DNA of 64,000 nt. Source: Kalaharituber pfeilii. Taxonomy: Eukaryota; Ascomycota; Pezizomycetes; Pezizales; Pezizaceae. Within the stretch, counting starts at the first letter, position 1. The number at the start of each line of letters is the position of its first letter. Location of the stretch: assembly GCA_015179045.1 (NCBI GenBank), contig WHUZ01000076.1, forward strand, positions 186,001 to 250,000, written 5' to 3'. Shown in pieces: positions 63,244 through 64,000 of this stretch. The position numbers and the translations under genes are program-made. The notes under the pieces are model-generated. The model did no database searches, had not been told where the DNA came from, and saw only the letters and a list, made by a program, of their open reading frames with translations.

Positions 63244-63770
63244 GGGGAGCAGTATAGGTTACTACCAGGGAGAGAGATATTGAATCCGGCACATCCGGAT
63301 AATGATCGGTCAAGGTTGTATTCATTGCAAGGGTGGCAGTACCCACCAGGTTACCACCATTCTTCGAGATCCAACGCGTACACACCATCGCCGAACCCCC
63401 GCCGCATCATCAAGTGCAGCAGCAAGGCCCACCACCAAAGCATCATTACCAACAGGGACAGCCAGGACCTCCGAGTCCACCGCCAACGCCATATGAGCCA
63501 TGACCCCTCTCCCCCTCTGCCGCAATCACACCATCAACAGCCTCCGCCTGGCCAACTAGGCCCGCACCCATCGCAAATGCAGCAGCGAGGCGGTCATCCA
63601 ACCGGCTCTCCACCATCGTTAGTGCCGGCATCACCATCACAAGGTCCGCTGTTCCCCCGCGCCGCATATGATGCCCAGCCTGATTTATGGGCCGCCTCAG
63701 ATGGGGATGAGGCGGCAGGGGGACATGAGTATTTGGAGAGGTAGGAGGAGATAAAGGGCATGAGGGGCCT

Positions 63771-64000
63771 ACTGTCACGGCTTGGCGTGCCATGGCGGCA
63801 GAGGGAAGCTGAGTACTAGAGAGTCCGAGACGTACTCTGCCTGCGGGGGAGTAATGTCACGGCTTGGCGTGCCATGGCGGCAGAGGGAAGCTGATTACTA
63901 GTACGTGTGGACGTCTAAGGGAGCCAAGATCCTTGACCACGTGCGCAAACGTAAGCGAGTCGCTGACCGGCCCGTACGGATACTCCTATATATACCGACC
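63771..64000 (+). repeat. Probable LTR start, with a partial upstream duplicate
   Basis: TGTCACGGCTTGGCGTGCCA and its continuation to CTGANTACTAG occur at 63771 and 63856. The second copy follows a GCGGGGGAG purine tract and leads to a TATATATACC box near the window end, as in fungal gypsy LTRs starting TGTCACG. The LTR runs out of the window. Confidence 0.5.

Larger units (their letters stand above)
61651..63744 (+). pseudogene. Coiled-coil, Gln/Pro-rich regulator-like pseudogene
   Basis: With inserts removed, the reading goes LRELQAHIEK (a 21-bp unit duplicated), LLQQHLQREREYQERMLAER, QREAAE, a long charged helix (EKKEKERRKREMREKEQTEA, RERELQEMWQGERELREREQ), ISETRGSGAPRPQVIDLSRD, REQEKRQTILVEDSRDPRAI, a Gln/Pro-rich part (SAPQQPTPSQMRHEEYLPPS, QQHPFSTSYAGISNLPG) and HMMPSLIYGPPQMGMRRQGD near 63670-63720 in another frame. 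It has frameshifts and stops after 63280. Layout resembles the C-terminal part of fungal SANT-type corepressors (weak, from memory). Four tail-A inserts interrupt it. Confidence 0.5.

Overview
The window is eukaryotic, from a filamentous fungus and most likely an ascomycete. Short GT-AG introns (44-110 bp) with CTNAC-type branch points, a fungal NACHT-ankyrin NLR, pogo-type and Ty1/copia elements and a nuclear tRNA-Gly support this; genus cannot be read from the sequence. Host genes are sparse. I support six: a small two-exon gene (27377-27682), tRNA-Gly(GCC) (28267-28337), a Ser/Pro-rich protein (33079-34389), a methyltransferase with one intron (38106-38934), a basic GC-rich ORF (42058-42639) and a large NLR (52183-57074). 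Nearly everything else is transposon-derived.

The dominant theme is non-LTR retrotransposition. About thirty insertions end in one of two 3' tails. Tail A is a small hairpin (GCCATAGCCC-NNN-GGGCGGC, then GCGAGTAATGATAT and poly-A). Tail B reads CCCTGCCATGGCGAAC...GCGGGGTTACGTGA plus poly-A. They cap three kinds of insert. The first is 5'-truncated LINEs with ORF2 (AP endonuclease, RT, RNase H, CCHC): 211-3289, 5818-6744, 10242-13545, 19116-20597, 32345-32680, 37070-37259, 57520-57952. The second is elements with only a proline-rich ORF1-like protein that stops at almost the same residue each time: 4485-5430, 7224-8575, 17461-18383, 44420-44777, 46421-47017, 47798-49414, 50426-51700. The third is solo tails of about 46-70 bp, carrying nothing but the 3' end, many inside perfect 10-15 bp target duplications.

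Layout: 1-6.8 kb is an NLR pseudogene (minus strand) cut up by at least five nested insertions. 7-21 kb holds LINEs, ORF1-only elements, two opposed copia remnants and two copies of a GTGAGCGG MITE. 21-27 kb is gene-poor and AT-rich with a CpG-free, TpA-rich patch. 27-31 kb holds the small gene, the tRNA and a near-complete pogo transposon. 31-47 kb mixes host genes with small insertions and minisatellites. 47.8-51.7 kb has two ORF1-only elements, one with an intact ORF. 52-57 kb is the NLR with 12 near-identical ankyrin repeats. 57.5-64 kb has LINE ends, a nested pair of inverted-repeat elements, minisatellites, a coiled-coil pseudogene hit by four solo tails, and the start of an LTR.

The working model, an inference, is that ORF2 proteins of intact LINEs elsewhere in the genome recognise the tail hairpins in trans. 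They would copy ORF1-only RNAs and often abort just after copying the tail.
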